64,000 bases of DNA, taken from Bradysia coprophila. Taxonomy: Eukaryota; Arthropoda; Insecta; Diptera; Sciaridae. A model generated the notes under the pieces. The model was not told the origin of the DNA. It saw only the letters and a list, made by a program, of their open reading frames with translations, and did not search any database. Shown here one piece after another: positions 34,542 to 48,300 of this stretch; position 1 is the first letter of the stretch; each line of letters opens with the position of its first letter. Made by a program: the position numbers and the translations under genes. The stretch spans positions 1,212,051 to 1,276,050 of the forward strand of contig NW_023503296.1 of NCBI RefSeq assembly GCF_014529535.1, in the 5' to 3' direction.

Positions 34542-36479
34542 TCTTTGTGTAACTCTAACAATTGTCTAATAGCAGAGTGATTTTGGATGAAAAAAGACCA
34601 ATTGTTTGTTCCTGCGTGCGTGTGTGTGTCCGAAAAAGTATTGTAGATATTATTGCACTGGTTACATCGACAAATTAACCGAAGTAAATTACGTTTGCCA
34701 TCATTCGTATTCTGGTATATTTTGTGAATTTTCAATTGCTCATACGGACCCTACCACCCTAGTAAAACACCGGCGGCAGCAGCAGTTAAAATGAGTAATC
34801 CCAGAAATTTGTAGCAATATCTCAAACCACGAAGTAAATAATTTGCACATGAGATTCGCAAGTGTTTAAGAACCGAAATTTATCGAAACATAAATTCGGT
34901 AAAACCGATAAATAAATTTACCAATAATAGACTCTGCCTCACAATTCGTTGGTCAAGTCTCCCAGCTCAATATTTTAGCTTTTACGTCATTAGTTTCACA
35001 TTTTTTATTGTTATAAAACGGGGAAATGAACTCCACTCGTTGCTGATGATTTTCGCCAAAGTGGTCAATGACTTATAGCATAGTCGTCAGGTATGGATGT
35101 CAATATTCATATGAAGCGGAGGAAACACTTTCGAAAGTTACTCACTCGTCATCATGTACGGTTAATCAACTTAACGTTTCCATTTATTACTGGAAGGGTT
35201 CAAACCGAGTATTCGGGGATAAAGGTATATTGGAAGTAAAGTAAATTAATTCCTGGATAGAAAGGGAACTAGTTTTTTTACATTCGAAATCAGAAAATGA
35301 ACGGTCACTTTACTTCCGTGCATTTATCTTTCAAATGTCCGTGCCTATTCCAGGTTTTTTTTAGACCCGTACGAACATGTAACATGTAACATCTGTACTC
35401 CCTGAGTAAGAGGAAACCTATTGTGGTTGTCTATAGATGCAATATCATCGAAAAAAGGCCGTCTCTCTGCACGATGACTTGAGTAAACCACACACGATTT
35501 TCAAAATTCTTTTTTCCCCTTTGGTAATGTCAAAAGAGAGGCTAGTTCGAAGATGTATGATTTTGGGTCAACCCCTCCCGAGCTGTGGCCCAATAAGTGC
35601 TTATAGTCCAGGTACTTGTGTAATTCCGTGCGCCTAAAGTTCTTTAAGATTTTTCTTTGTTCCATGTTGTTTGCCACGAAAAGTTGTGGAACAAAATTTT
35701 TTTCCGGAAAATGGAAAATCGTTTTTCCGGCCGGAAAAGCCATTCATATTAAAACCTTCAAAGTTGGATATCTCCGAAAATACAATGGTTTTTTGAAAAA
35801 TTTCTTCTGTTCTGGAAAGTATGACTCATTACAGATATTTCATGGAAGAACTTTTTTTTAGAGGAGTTGGAATGGAGTCGTTATTAGGGTTCACCTAAAA
35901 AGTGTCCCGAAAAATTCATCAACTTTGAAGCCAATTTCCCTGGCCATTTCGAATTTATTTTTCATAAAAGTGGTGTCATTCGAAAGCTATATTCAAGTAC
36001 TTCTGATTTCAGCCGGCCGGGCATGATCTATGTTCGGGAGCCTGAGATATGACCTGGGAAAGTCATGTATGTCCATATAAGGATTTTTCAAGTTTTTTCT
36101 AGATCAATAAAAGATAGGTAGCTATAATTTGGGATATTTATAGTTTTCCCTATGAAAATATTTATTTAGAAAGCATTTTCGTGTGACATAACTATTTTAT
36201 TGGTCCCGTTCCAGGATGAAATAATTTTTGTGACTGTTTATGGAGTAACCCACCCAAAATTTTGTCGAATCCTTACGTTTCTAGCTCTTCTTTGTTCTAG
36301 ACACTAGACATTTCTCACGTTTTTGGCAATTTTTTCGGCTAACATTTGAACTTTTAACAAGTTTGAAGTCACCAGAGGTCAGTTCCTAAAAATAAGTCAC
36401 GTCTTCGTGGTCCACTGTCTTCCCTACCCTAGAACTACAGAACTGCAGGGAATTCTGAAGATTTTTTTGGACGATATTC

Positions 36480-36740
36480 TCCCGACAAAAAAAAAGTTTA
36501 TGAAATTGGATGACCGACTTCTGAGTGAACCCTTGGTTTGAACCAGGTACATGGCGGCAAGCAGTTTTTGCTTGTAAGTCGTCCAATTTCGAACGGATTT
36601 AGACGCTTTTTGCTTTACTAGATAGGTACTGATCGTACCAATGAGGGAAAAAAAATGTTTATGAAATTTAGTTCACCAGAACGTGAGCTAGGTCTCTTGG
36701 AGTGAGCTCATATCTGGCTACTCGGCCGTACAGTGAACGT
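36480..36740. repeat. Dispersed repeat, inverted copy at 57235-57440
   Basis: Landmarks in order: TTGAACCAGGTACATGGCGG, CAAGCAGTTTTTGCTTGTA, GATCGTACCAATGAGG, AGTTCACCAGAACG, GAGTGAGCTCATATCTGGCTAC. The same landmarks occur in reverse complement and reverse order at 57235-57440. Confidence 0.7.
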
Positions 36741-38566
36741 GGAGTATTTTGTCAATATCTCGAGTAAACTTTATTAAAAGTGATATATCTTGAAAAAAAT
36801 GGTACTTAGAGTATTTCTGATGAGAATTGGTTATGTGTGTGGGATGTTTCAGGCATACCATATGTGGTCATACATGCATATATATCTCTTTTCAGCTATA
36901 AAATAGCATATTTATCTAGAAAATGCTTATTTACAGTGAAATATAGGTAAATATAGCGGTTTATAAATATGAATTTATGAAATTTGATTTCGTACGGGGC
37001 TGTCGATATTGCCTCCGGCAATTTCTTCGTACATGGTAACAAGGAAAAGAATGGATAATGTAAGTGATCTTAACGGGCAAATAGGTTTTCAGCAGAACAG
37101 AGAATGAAATGAGAGATGATGAGTTTCACATTATAGGCTTTTGATACGAATAGGTGTTTCGTACGAGTCGGCGTAAGCTATGTTAGCTCTGGCTAATGTA
37201 TGGTCTCGATTACAGAAGCTGACAATAAATAAAATGACCGTTGACGTACCAACAGCAGCTGTTGAACAGCTATCCTTTTCCCACTGGTTATCACAAGTGG
37301 TGAAAGCTTATTATATTGGGCTTTTGGCATGAAAGATCATGAAATGACTTCGTACAGAAAAGTATAAAGAAACAACCGAACATAATGTAGTAATTTGTGA
37401 ATCAAAAAGCTCAGTAGAATTCAAGTAAAAATTACGAACCTAAAATTTATTTAACCAAAGTAAAATTAAAAAAATAGTTAAAATCAAATAGATTCTAGTT
37501 TAGGTTGCTCGTTGCTTGTTTTTCCACTTCTGATAAGAGTTAAATCGGAACAAGTGCTAAAAAAGTTATTTGAATTATTCGTCGTCAACTTTGTATGTTA
37601 ACATGTTAACGCATTGGCGCACGGTTTGTTCAATTTTGATCGAAGTAAACATCTTGACAAGATTTGACTTTCGCATTATGTACATAGACTTTCGTGTTAT
37701 GTATGAACCGATATCGATACATAACTTGCATTTTTTTACTTTACAAATATGTTTAGGGTAAATTTCCTCTAATGGCTAGCGAAATCAGCTTTAACCGACT
37801 CCACATACACGTAATTAATGTAAGAAATGCTGCAAATAACTTATACCACTTATTTATGAAGAATGTATAACAATTCCACTCATTCTAAAGGAACGGGCAC
37901 TTGAAGATAGACAGTAAATTGAAAATTTCGTCGTAGAGTGACCATGCTACAAACAAAATGTCGTAACAGATACTCGTTGTAAAGTTTAGACTGCAGGCTG
38001 ATCAGGCATTATTGTTTTGTTACAGAAAGGGGCAACGTGTGTATTGCAGATGAGTCCTAGTTTCGCCGAGGATGGTGAAAATAAAATTTTTCAAATATTG
38101 TACAATTCAGACAAATTTTGTAAAATCCATTCTCGGCGTTTAATGGAGCATGGAAACCTCTACCAATATCGCCATTCAAAGAGTTTCAAACTTTCTTCGT
38201 CTTAGACATATTACTGTTCAAAGATGTCGAATTTTCGACTTTAGCTGGCTGTAGCTACGTGGTCAAGTTGTCGAGGGGAGCCATTTCCATACGAATTAAC
38301 TTAGAATTAGTCCCTCTATCAGTTGCGATAACAATCTGTATTCAAATTGACTCGTCGGTCCCGCACGGCCATGAGTGCCGGTTCTCCGAAACGGCTGGAA
38401 AATTTTGCGAACTGAAGTGGTTCCTTATAGTACTCGAGTTCCTCAATAAGAATATAAAAAAAAGTCAGAGGTGGTGTCGCGACTCTATTTAAGTTTTGTT
38501 CAACCCCACCGTGCTTTGTTACGTAAGTTGCAAGTATCATCACTGAATTGCATAATAGTTATTTAC

Positions 38567-38706
38567 GTATCTGTGGTGGTGGTGGACGGTATATTTTAGG
38601 CAATTTCGCGAGTTGTAGCCCTAACCAAGGCTGTAAACTTTACAGCCTTGGCCCTAACGAAGCGAGGGTGACAAGCGAAAGTGCCTATAATTAAACCGTC
38701 CACAAC
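38567..38706. repeat. 140 bp hairpin with embedded 23 bp palindrome
   Basis: Outer arms GTGGTGGTGGACGGT and ACCGTCCAC. Inside is TTTTAGGCAATTTCGC, also found at 32117-32133. A 23 bp perfect palindrome (38627-38649) begins AAGGCTGTAAA and ends with its complement. Confidence 0.6.
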
Positions 38707-38957
38707 AGATGTTGTATACGCACTTTTCATTGATTTATGCCCAAGGCATGAACAAATTATGAATGTCAGATCTCTATTTTTTGTGGTTAGCTGAAAAACA
38801 GTTGAGCGAATTCATGCTGAAATTTCACTGCCCCCGACTATACAAAAATTAAAAAAAAAGCACTGCGATGTCCGGTAGCCCGCAGCATCGCCAGTTCGCT
38901 AATTAAAGAAGTTCCAAACAATCGCATGCTCTTCGTTTGCATATGAATATTTCCCTA

Positions 38958-40218
38958 GGGGCAAACCGTTCAAAAGAGTTGCAAATGAGTTGCAAAGAAT
39001 TGCACGCGAAAAAAAAGAGTTGCATCAGAGTTGCACGCGAAACGATTACTTGAACTACAAATAGTGAACACTGTTCACTGAACTTTATTAGTGTTAAAAG
39101 AGCAACAAAATAGAGAAAAAAGAAAATTATTCAACTAGTCTCAATATGTCAAAATTTGTATGTAAAAGTCCAGTTAAATAAGAATAAACCAGTTCATTTA
39201 GTTAGGGTCATAATCTTTTTGACATTCCCTTTCAACACTCTACAGCCTTTGATCAAATCAACGCACTTCGCAAATCAACGCAAAAGTGCTTTGAGTGACA
39301 GCTGTCAGCAGAGTACTATTTGGCTTGAAAACTTTTTCCAAATTTTTACAGTGCCAAAATTTAGATATTACACTGTCTACTTTCAGTACTCTCTTGAGAG
39401 TAATGCTTATGCTTATATGCTCGTTTTTGACAATAGTAGAACACTCAAGAGAAGAAAAATTAAATTTTAATGTCCGCTCATTGATTTTACAATCGACATC
39501 GTTGATATCAATGGGATTTGCCGATAATTTACCGATAATCGTTGTAAATTTTACCCTTATCGGACCCATTGAATATTTTTATCGGTACTTAGAAACAACG
39601 ATAATAGAGGAAAATCCATATCAACGAATTCAATCACAGTATATAGGAACTCAATTGCTGCCAGTCTTTTTATTTCTTACCGATGATTACAATTCATATT
39701 TTACAACGACTTCTAATTCAACTGATGAAAAGAATCAAACTCACGCTTTCGAAGATTCTACTCTTTACATTTCGTTTCAACTTTTCAAAATTCCCACGAG
39801 AAATTAAACCAACCGAATTTTGGATATAAAACATATCCATTTTTCTTACAACTAATACATTTTGCCTTTATCGTTGACATTTGCCTTTATCGTCGCCATT
39901 TGCCATTAGCGTACGAATTTAGCGTTAGCGTTAGTGTGTGGCATTTAGCGTTAAAAAAATCTGACGTTCTCTAAATCTTTATCGGTAAATTTGAACGTTT
40001 TTACATTTTTTTTTTGTTTTTAACAAATGTTGATTTTTTTTTACATTTTTTGAATGAAAGCAAGTTGAATACGAAAAGAGTGGCAAATGAGTTGCAAAAG
40101 AGTTGCACAGAAAAAGAGTTGCAAAGAGTTGCACGCGATAAAAAAAAAGAGTTGCATCGGAGTTGAAGGCAAAAAAAAAGAGTTGAAAATGAGTTGCAAA
40201 TCGAGTGGTTTGCCCATC
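38958..40218. mobile_element. Possible composite element with GAGTTGCA repeats at both ends
   Basis: Short inverted termini GGGCAAACC and GGTTTGCCC enclose 1.26 kb. Next to each end are direct runs of GAGTTGCA-type words with A-tracts and GTTGCACGCG. The interior has a decayed family B MITE (about 39259-39400) and TTTATCGGTA- and TAGCGTTAG-rich stretches. No TSD was found, so the borders are tentative. Confidence 0.45.
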
Positions 40219-41304
40219 GCTATTTCCTCAAGACAAATTTATTTTCACATAATTGCATTCTTAATAAGCTCTCGCTCTTCGCCAACGGAGGTTTCCTATT
40301 GTTAGCATAAAAATTGCAAACTTAGTCATATACTTTCAAAATTAAATATTTATTCAAATAAACTTTACACCAAATTCTAAACGATTAATAAAATTAAAAT
40401 ACAAATTCTCTCGACTGAAACACTTAATAAGATTAATTTTTGTTAAAATTTTATCAAATGAAAAATTGTTCTAGGACATAATTTTCTGGTTTTGTTTCTT
40501 TTCTTTTGTTTTTAATATAGGTGAATGGACGGACTTTTTTTCAATAAAGGTTTTGTTTTATATATATTTTCACACTTTCCAATCGGAAACAATGTAATTT
40601 TATCACTGTTTTCAAGGAATTACAGTTAAAACGAATAAATTGATTGAATATTTTTAGTTGATTTATATAGTGATCACTTAATGTATATAAGTACTATTCA
40701 ATATAAATAAAAGGCCTTCGCAAATGCATTATAGCTCATAATGTCGACCTACAAATTGGAAGTTATTGTTATAATTCTCTAAGCATTTTCTCGTTTGAAC
40801 AGATGACTAATAACTTGTTATCATTGGTAAGTTGGCTCATGTGCTATAGTGCATCTGCGTAGTCCTTCCAATGTAGAAACATATATATACTCGCCTAGTA
40901 ACTAACTACCTAACAGTTTTTAGCTATCTATTTTTATTAAGTTTTCTTTAGCTTTTTTGTTCTCATTGCAATGATAGCAAATCTTTTTTTGTGACAAAGA
41001 ATAATAATTTGTAATAAGCTTTCTATACCACACAACTCATAGAAATTGTTAATTTGGATGCTAATGATTCAATGGGTGCACGGTCTATTTTAAGGAATTT
41101 AATTTCTAAAATTTCCAAAATTACTTTTTCTGTTGAATCTTATAAAATGCTAGCCCAAAGTAATCGGCCTAGCTCCGACACATTGAAAATACCCGAAAGA
41201 TCCGAAAAATATCGGAGGTGCGTCGATGTATCGGTTTTTGTTTTTAGTAAAGACGACACACCAAAAAAAAAACTATATTCAGCACAGCTGAACATTTTTT
41301 TTTT

Positions 41305-41515
41305 AATCGGGACAAGTACAAATGTGTAACGTAGCAGTATATACTTGCAACTAAAATGCATTAATATTCAGCTGAGCAGGGCATCATTCCCTTCTATATT
41401 GTACATTGTATAGCTCAATAGTACAATAGTACTACTTAACTACCACGCAATATGTACTGCTATACTGTACAAACTCGGTACAAGTACAATTGTTAACATA
41501 GCAGTACAATGTACA
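41305..41515. repeat. Imperfect duplication of a GTACAAGTACAA segment
   Basis: GGGACAAGTACAAATGTGTAAC and the following TAGCAGTA recur as GGTACAAGTACAATTGTTAAC and TAGCAGTA about 160 bp on. The stretch between is rich in GTAC words. Confidence 0.4.
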
Positions 41516-42314
41516 TCTTAGCTGCACTTAGTGTGGTGCGTATGTAAAATGTATATATATATATGCGGAACGTAGTATTCAGCTGTCTTGTAAAATTGTT
41601 CTGCACAGTTAACATTCTAATTTTTTTTTGTGGCAGATAGAAAAGTTATGGAATTTTTAGGAATTTAATTTTCTGGAAATAGGCCCTGGTTGGGGGAGGG
41701 GGTAAGGCAAACGTGGACATCTATTTTTAATATTAAATGGGGGGACTAAAAATTGATCGAATATCATTATTTTTTTGGTTTGAAACATTTTAAATTGATT
41801 TTATTGTATTCATTAAAAGGCGCTTTACGTTTTTAAAAGTTGAAAACATATGGATATAAAACTTACACGTATACTATAAATTTTTAGTTATTTTTTTCTT
41901 CTTTTAATTAAATTTACATTTAGTTTTTAATAATGACAATTATATTTAAGAACATTCCGAAACATATTTTTGTTGTTGTTTTTTTTCCTCTAACATGGAT
42001 TTATAAGCTAATAATTTTTGTTTTGTTTGTTTTTATTATAAATTTCAATTTGTGTAAAGGTAGGTACTGCATATAATAATATAATAATTATATAATTGAA
42101 GAGCACAGGCACTACTTATACATGTAGAACATTCGTTTAATTTACTTTTAATGTAAAAAGTCATAAAATTCTAAAATGAAATGAAATGAAATCATTTTTC
42201 CTTTTTTATTTTGATTTGATTTTTTTTACAACATCTAAAATTAAACTTAATTTCATGTGGAAAAGGGAAAAAAAGGAAAACGTCAAATTGTTTTTTTTTT
42301 GTTAACCAGTTTGA

Positions 42315-45300
42315 TTAATGAAAACGATTTTTTGCCAAAATTGATCCAACAAGTAATGATGTCAGTGGAATGAATATGCCAGTCACTAACTGAATACCAC
42401 CTGGGAAGGTATTAAAAAAAATGTAAAGAAGAACCTTTGAATGTAAAATTAATTCATTTTTCACGCTAAATCCGTGAAAAAAGAATTATTTCATAGGGTG
42501 CGGGTGGGATGATGTCAGGTGTTACTTTATTTTATGTGAATTATTTTTTGGTTCATAAATAAATAGTTTTTTTATTTTTTACGTACCGTTACAACGGTTG
42601 TCTTTGACATCTTCCACAAGACCCTTAGCATCGTCGCACAAGCAAAGTTTGACTTGTGGTTGTGGAAAATTGGAGTTCGAATTTCGATTGAATGAAGTCG
42701 TTTTTGTAGAATTGTCCGGAATGCATATCAGATCCTCATCACATTGGCTGGTTTCCGTACACATGTGACGAAGTGCTGTAATATTTATTTTAAAAATGAA
42801 CAACGACATCAAACGAAGCTGAAGAGCAAGTATATATGTTCTGTATAAGTCTACATTTATGGGTTTAAAATACAATAGTTTTGAAGATATATTTTTAGAA
42901 AAATACGTTACGGAAAATGTAAGATCACAATAATGACCACGAACATGTTACTCCAGCTACACATAGCGACGCGAAACTGATCTAATTAAAGTTTAACACT
43001 AAATCAAAAAATATTGAATTAGGTCTCTTTCGTGTTGCTATATGTGTAGCTACAGTTAGCGTTCAATAGAGAAAAGCTCTGAGAAAAGTGAGCAGTGAGC
43101 AGTGAGCAAACTTACTTTTCCCAGAACTCGTCAAACCGTGGGAAAAAGTTGGAAATTGCATTCTTAGGATGTTCAACAAACAGGTCACCCGAGAAAATGC
43201 AATTTCGAATTTTTTTCCCGCGGTAAACGCAACATCTTTCACAACAAATGTTTTCGAAGTTTTAGCGGAAGAGAGAAAATGACTATATTTTCTCGCCTGC
43301 GTTGGGAAAATCTGTTTTTATTAAAGGATAACACATTTGTGGTCCTTATTGTTGTTTCACATTTTTCAAAATGGACTTTTTTTTTAAATATATCAGAAAA
43401 ACTACAAGAATAACGAACAAGTGAAGGCTATTAATTTCAGCGGAGCAGCGGTCACACTTAAGGTAACCAGTTAATACTATATTATTTACATACTTTTGAT
43501 TTCTCAAGAAAACAAGAGAATTTGTTTGGAAATCACATGATGCAGATCCATTATAAAACTCGGGATAAACATAAAAAGTCACGGCTTCGTCTCAGATCAA
43601 CAAACTTCACACGAAAGCTCCACTTTTCGCTATAACATACCTAGGGACCCTAGCGACCTAGGGAAAAATTTAAAGAATCTCGTTTTAACACTTCTCAGCA
43701 AGGTAAATTATTGAGAATATGTGGTTTTTTGTGAACTTTGCATGTATTTTTATATGGAGAAATCGAAAACTCAAGAAACAGAAAATGTGTCGGTTTTCAA
43801 AATTCCGTGTGTGTACATTGAAAAACTAAGAAAAGCCGCAAAAAAACCCTTACCGTAATGGATATTTCATAGGAAAATAATGTTGTGTAATAATGTGTAT
43901 GCGAAAAACTACCGGAGTCATTTTGTGAAATAATTGCTCTAAGAACAATTACCGTAACAAATGTCAGCATTTTCTTAGGTAAAACAATTAGGGAAACCAG
44001 CTTCTTGTGGGATGTAGGTAGATTTCAGAAGGATTCGGATGCAATTAATCCTAAACTATCTGGAAACGAATCGAACTAACTGATTATGGCTGCCGCATAA
44101 AAATTTCACTGTACTTAGTGCTAATGATTTGCAATTAAAACAACTCAATTTCTGCATGTTCTCATAACATTTTACCCGAATGAGCCAATTCAGACCACAC
44201 ATCCAAAACGAACCAATTTAACTAACTTTCCTTCTCATTCTCATTTGCATTCCTAAACTATTTATTAACATGCAGGAAGAAGCAATAATTATTAAATACA
44301 TTTAAAGTACTTAGCACATTCACATACTCCATCAACGTTCAACACATGTATTAATAGTTACTACTATTTTATCCAGCTAACATTCGCGTACAATATCATG
44401 TTAGTTAGCTGTATACGTACCATACGTAATAATATAGAGTTCAATGTGTATAAAATGGCATAGTGGGCCTCAAATAAAACCAGGCTAAAATTCTTGAACA
44501 GCATAAATTTTAGGGTTGTTTTAAATTAACCATATATACCTTCACGATAGTATGTAGTTTTGTATATTTAGAATGCCAAGGTGTATTTGTATAGATTAGA
44601 TTTGTTAGATAACTCAAGTGGGTCAATTCTTTGTGGTAGTTTAATGATTTTGATTTAATTATTCGGTAAAAATGTACACCTATGCTGTATATATAACAAC
44701 ATGTATAATTGCCTGTATGTCTTAAGACATTTTGAACGTATAACTGTTAAATGAAACTCCTTTCTCCGATAAAATTGAAACCATTTTAGTTGAAGAGTAT
44801 GCCTAATTATGACAACGTTGTTGGAAGGTAGTAAATTAATTTATTTTCTGTGTTAGAACGAGAATGTGGGATGTAGTGGTATGTTAATCTCATCTGACAT
44901 TCCATACATTTTTTGTTGTTGAAAGTATAATCATTTTTAATTAATTAATAATTAATTTGCCACACGAACGGCGGATTTGAAAGACGTCGATTCTTGCGTG
45001 ACATTGTTTATGATTTATGCCTCAAGCGATAAAATACGGTCGTTCGAATCACTAAAGCCTTCAAATCCGACAGCTGACAAGCCAATGTTAATACTTGGAT
45101 CACTAAAGAACTATGCTGTTCCTATTCTTATTTGACGCCGTAGATGCGTCTTACTTTAGTTCCACGCAGGCAAAAGAGACCGTATTAAAATTTTTCTTTT
45201 GATATACTGTCGAACTTGATAGGACACTTTACACTTTGAAGATTCAGCGCTCTTACAGCATTAATTGACGTTACGTGGGTTCAAAATTTAAAATCATAAG

Positions 45301-48300
45301 TGATAATGCCCTAACTATATCGCAACATTTAATTTATAATATTCTCATATCAGAGTTGAAACGTATTTTGAGTTTAAAACTTGATCACCCACTCTCTTCA
45401 CAACATTATTAAGGTTAGATCCCCAACTATGTCAAGAATTTAGGCACTTGAATGTAAAATACCGAAGAAAAAGCTAAAAAAAACTCTGTAAATTAACGAA
45501 AAATGAGTTCATTACCTTTTTGACTTGGTGTACACTGTCCATTGATTGGGGCTTTATTATCGCCACACAGGCACCGCAGTTTATCGTCGTCCAAGTCCCT
45601 TACACAACTCGTCTGTTGAAGTGAACCACAGTCGTTATGTGAGCTGCATTCTCGTCCCTTAGCTGAAAATAAACGAAAAATATTTGGTCAAATATTTGCC
45701 CGTTCAGTTTTCGTAATATTTCGCATACATTTTAAAAGATTCAATTTCTGAGCATAGTTTACACGACTGAAAACATACATCAAATTTACTAAATCAAATA
45801 TTAACACGTTCGTTGAATGTTTGTAACAAAAACATTCAGCTAAAACACGTTTCAGAGACGACTTCTCAACTTCTTTCTCTACAAATTCTCTTCCGGAAAT
45901 TTCATTTTCTAAATATAGTTTTACAACAAACGGTCCCAATTATGGGTGCATACAATCTCGCACCAAATCGGAAAATTTGTAAACAAATCGTTAATGAAGC
46001 GGCTAGATGTATGATTTTAGGATAGACACGTCATAATTTTGACGAGAGAAGACACATAACATTCTCATACAACTATTTTAATCGTCATCGTTATGCATTA
46101 CATTACACCACATTACCACACTTGGAAAAAGGATGTGTATGGCTATGCAATTCAAATTAATCAGTCTTTGTCATGCAGAGAGGAGCACGTATTCTCAGGG
46201 TATTAAAGTAATTTTCATGATTTCTTTTACATCGTGAAAATCTCCTACGTGAACATAATGGAAAAAGAACAGACGAAATGAGTCAAGTATACATACACTG
46301 CGAAGGTTGCAAGACATTGGAAAAAGGATAAAAAACCATGGCGAAAATGTTGGCAGTACAGATAATTGTGCCAAGGTGTTAGGTGTGATAAAACTTTTCA
46401 AGTGTGTCAGCGCCAGCGGTTGACACGAGAAAAGTATAGATTAGCATTTGATGTCTGCATAATCTTACGTTGATTGCAAGGTTTGATTGATTACTGAACT
46501 GTAAAGTGCAATATACAAATGCTTTCTAAATATTGTTGTCTCTCAGTGGTTTTACCACCTTTTCCAATTTAGATCGAGAACCCAAATCAGTCATAAGACC
46601 GCGTTTTGTCTATGTTAATATATATTACACACTTGTCACGAAGAAGTCGAGGCTTTCCGAGACTGATAGTGACAAGTGTGTACTCTATTTTATCACATAA
46701 GCGAAAGCGAGACAACAACATAGACCTGAAGTGTAGTTTTTCAATTAAACTTCTAGTTAAGTAATTTTGACATCCGAACATCGCGCGTATGTGATAAATT
46801 GTTATATTACTCGATACAAGAAACTGTTATTACTTTAACCTGTCACATACGGCCATTCATCTGTTATGGATAACGACGACAAAAATAATGACAAGCTCTG
46901 GGGAATCTGGCCCTTTTTTAGTAAAATTAATGTTAAAAAAATTCAAGTACGAGATTTGAAATCAACAGATAAAAATACTTTGATCGATAGAAGTAGTAGA
47001 CCCGATAATAATACTAGTCAAATATTTGCCTTCCGTAACAGATTAAGACTTTAGGAACTGTAGTACCTGACAAATCGAATTCTTTAAAATTTCCCTTGTG
47101 CGGAAATTTTAGTTTTCAAAGTTATTTTATTTGTTTTCAAATACTGTTTAACACCAAGTTGGATTTTCTATACGTCATTATCCTCGATAAGCAGTGTTAG
47201 AGCGTGAAGACATAAAAGTCGTAGAACAAATAATGTAATGTAACAATGGCATAGGTTCCACACCGTGGCCTTAAGAGGGACTGATATACATGTGGGCAAC
47301 CGGTCCAATTATTGCGTATTTATAAATTGTTTCCGTAAATTAATTTTCTTGTTGTCCTTGCCTTATCAAATTAATGGCAAATCATCAAAAAAAAACAATA
47401 TTGAAATAGGATACAATCGAGGATATCAAGCGTATCTGATCTATGCAATTAGTTTGTTTGTTTATTGGCCTTCTAATTATTTCTCATAATTTGTTTTTCT
47501 CAAATCAGACAACGATAGTCACAAACAACAAATATTTGTCGTAAGAGAATCAAAAATTTCCATAACAATGCGTGCAAGATTGACCCAGTTCATCGTTAAT
47601 GTCGATGAAAATACGGTTAACCGTTATTTATTTGGGTTTTGCCTGTGTATACAACACGTAGAAAAACTAAAAGAAAGTAAATTGACTATACACAGCATAC
47701 CAAACACTATACCAAACAGTCAAAATGTTTCTTGGCACGAAGTAATTTGTGAACAAAAAATTAATTACTTTTCGTGTTTTTTTGCTATTTATCAGTAAAT
47801 CATTTTTTAGTAATAAATATTAAACGTAAAAATCCAACTCAGCGACAAGTCATTGATCATAAGAATGTGTAAGAATTCGAACTGATTGAGTTCTGAGCAG
47901 ATGACTACGGGAATTTGAGTATTTCCATATTTCTCTACGGAATATTTTGGATCGACTAAATTTTTAACACACAGACGAGACGAGAGAGCTATACATCAAT
48001 AGATAGTTATCAAACTTGTTATTTGATTTAATTGTAGTATTTAACAAACGGCTAGTAAAAGATAAACCACTGGTTAATAACCAGTGTACTTCACCATAGT
48101 TCATTTACACTGACTGGCCCAAAACTAGGCTTTTTTCCCTTACCTTGGTTTACTAAAACAATTTGCTTATTATTCAAATGTGTCATTCAACATTAACCAA
48201 CAACCAACAACCAACATTAATCATTCAAATAAATACGAAAATATTTACTTCATATTGTTTTTCATTTTTTGCCCTTAGGTCTTGAAGGTGCTTTTCTGTT

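Larger units (their letters stand above)
34542..42314. other. Intergenic region, AT-rich with dispersed repeats
   Basis: No exon is supported. Notable parts are a dispersed repeat at 36480-36740, a palindrome remnant at 38627, and a composite element with GAGTTGCA repeats at 38958-40218, listed separately. The stretch 40300-42300 is strongly AT-rich with long T runs and may include the 3' UTR of the next gene. The spans 34930-36470 and 36790-38560 hold no feature I can name. Confidence 0.45.

Noticed and set aside
39258-39807. A 170-aa plus-strand frame and its minus-strand shadow
   Set aside because: It starts inside a decayed family B MITE and has a composition typical of AT-rich non-coding DNA. 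Probably chance.
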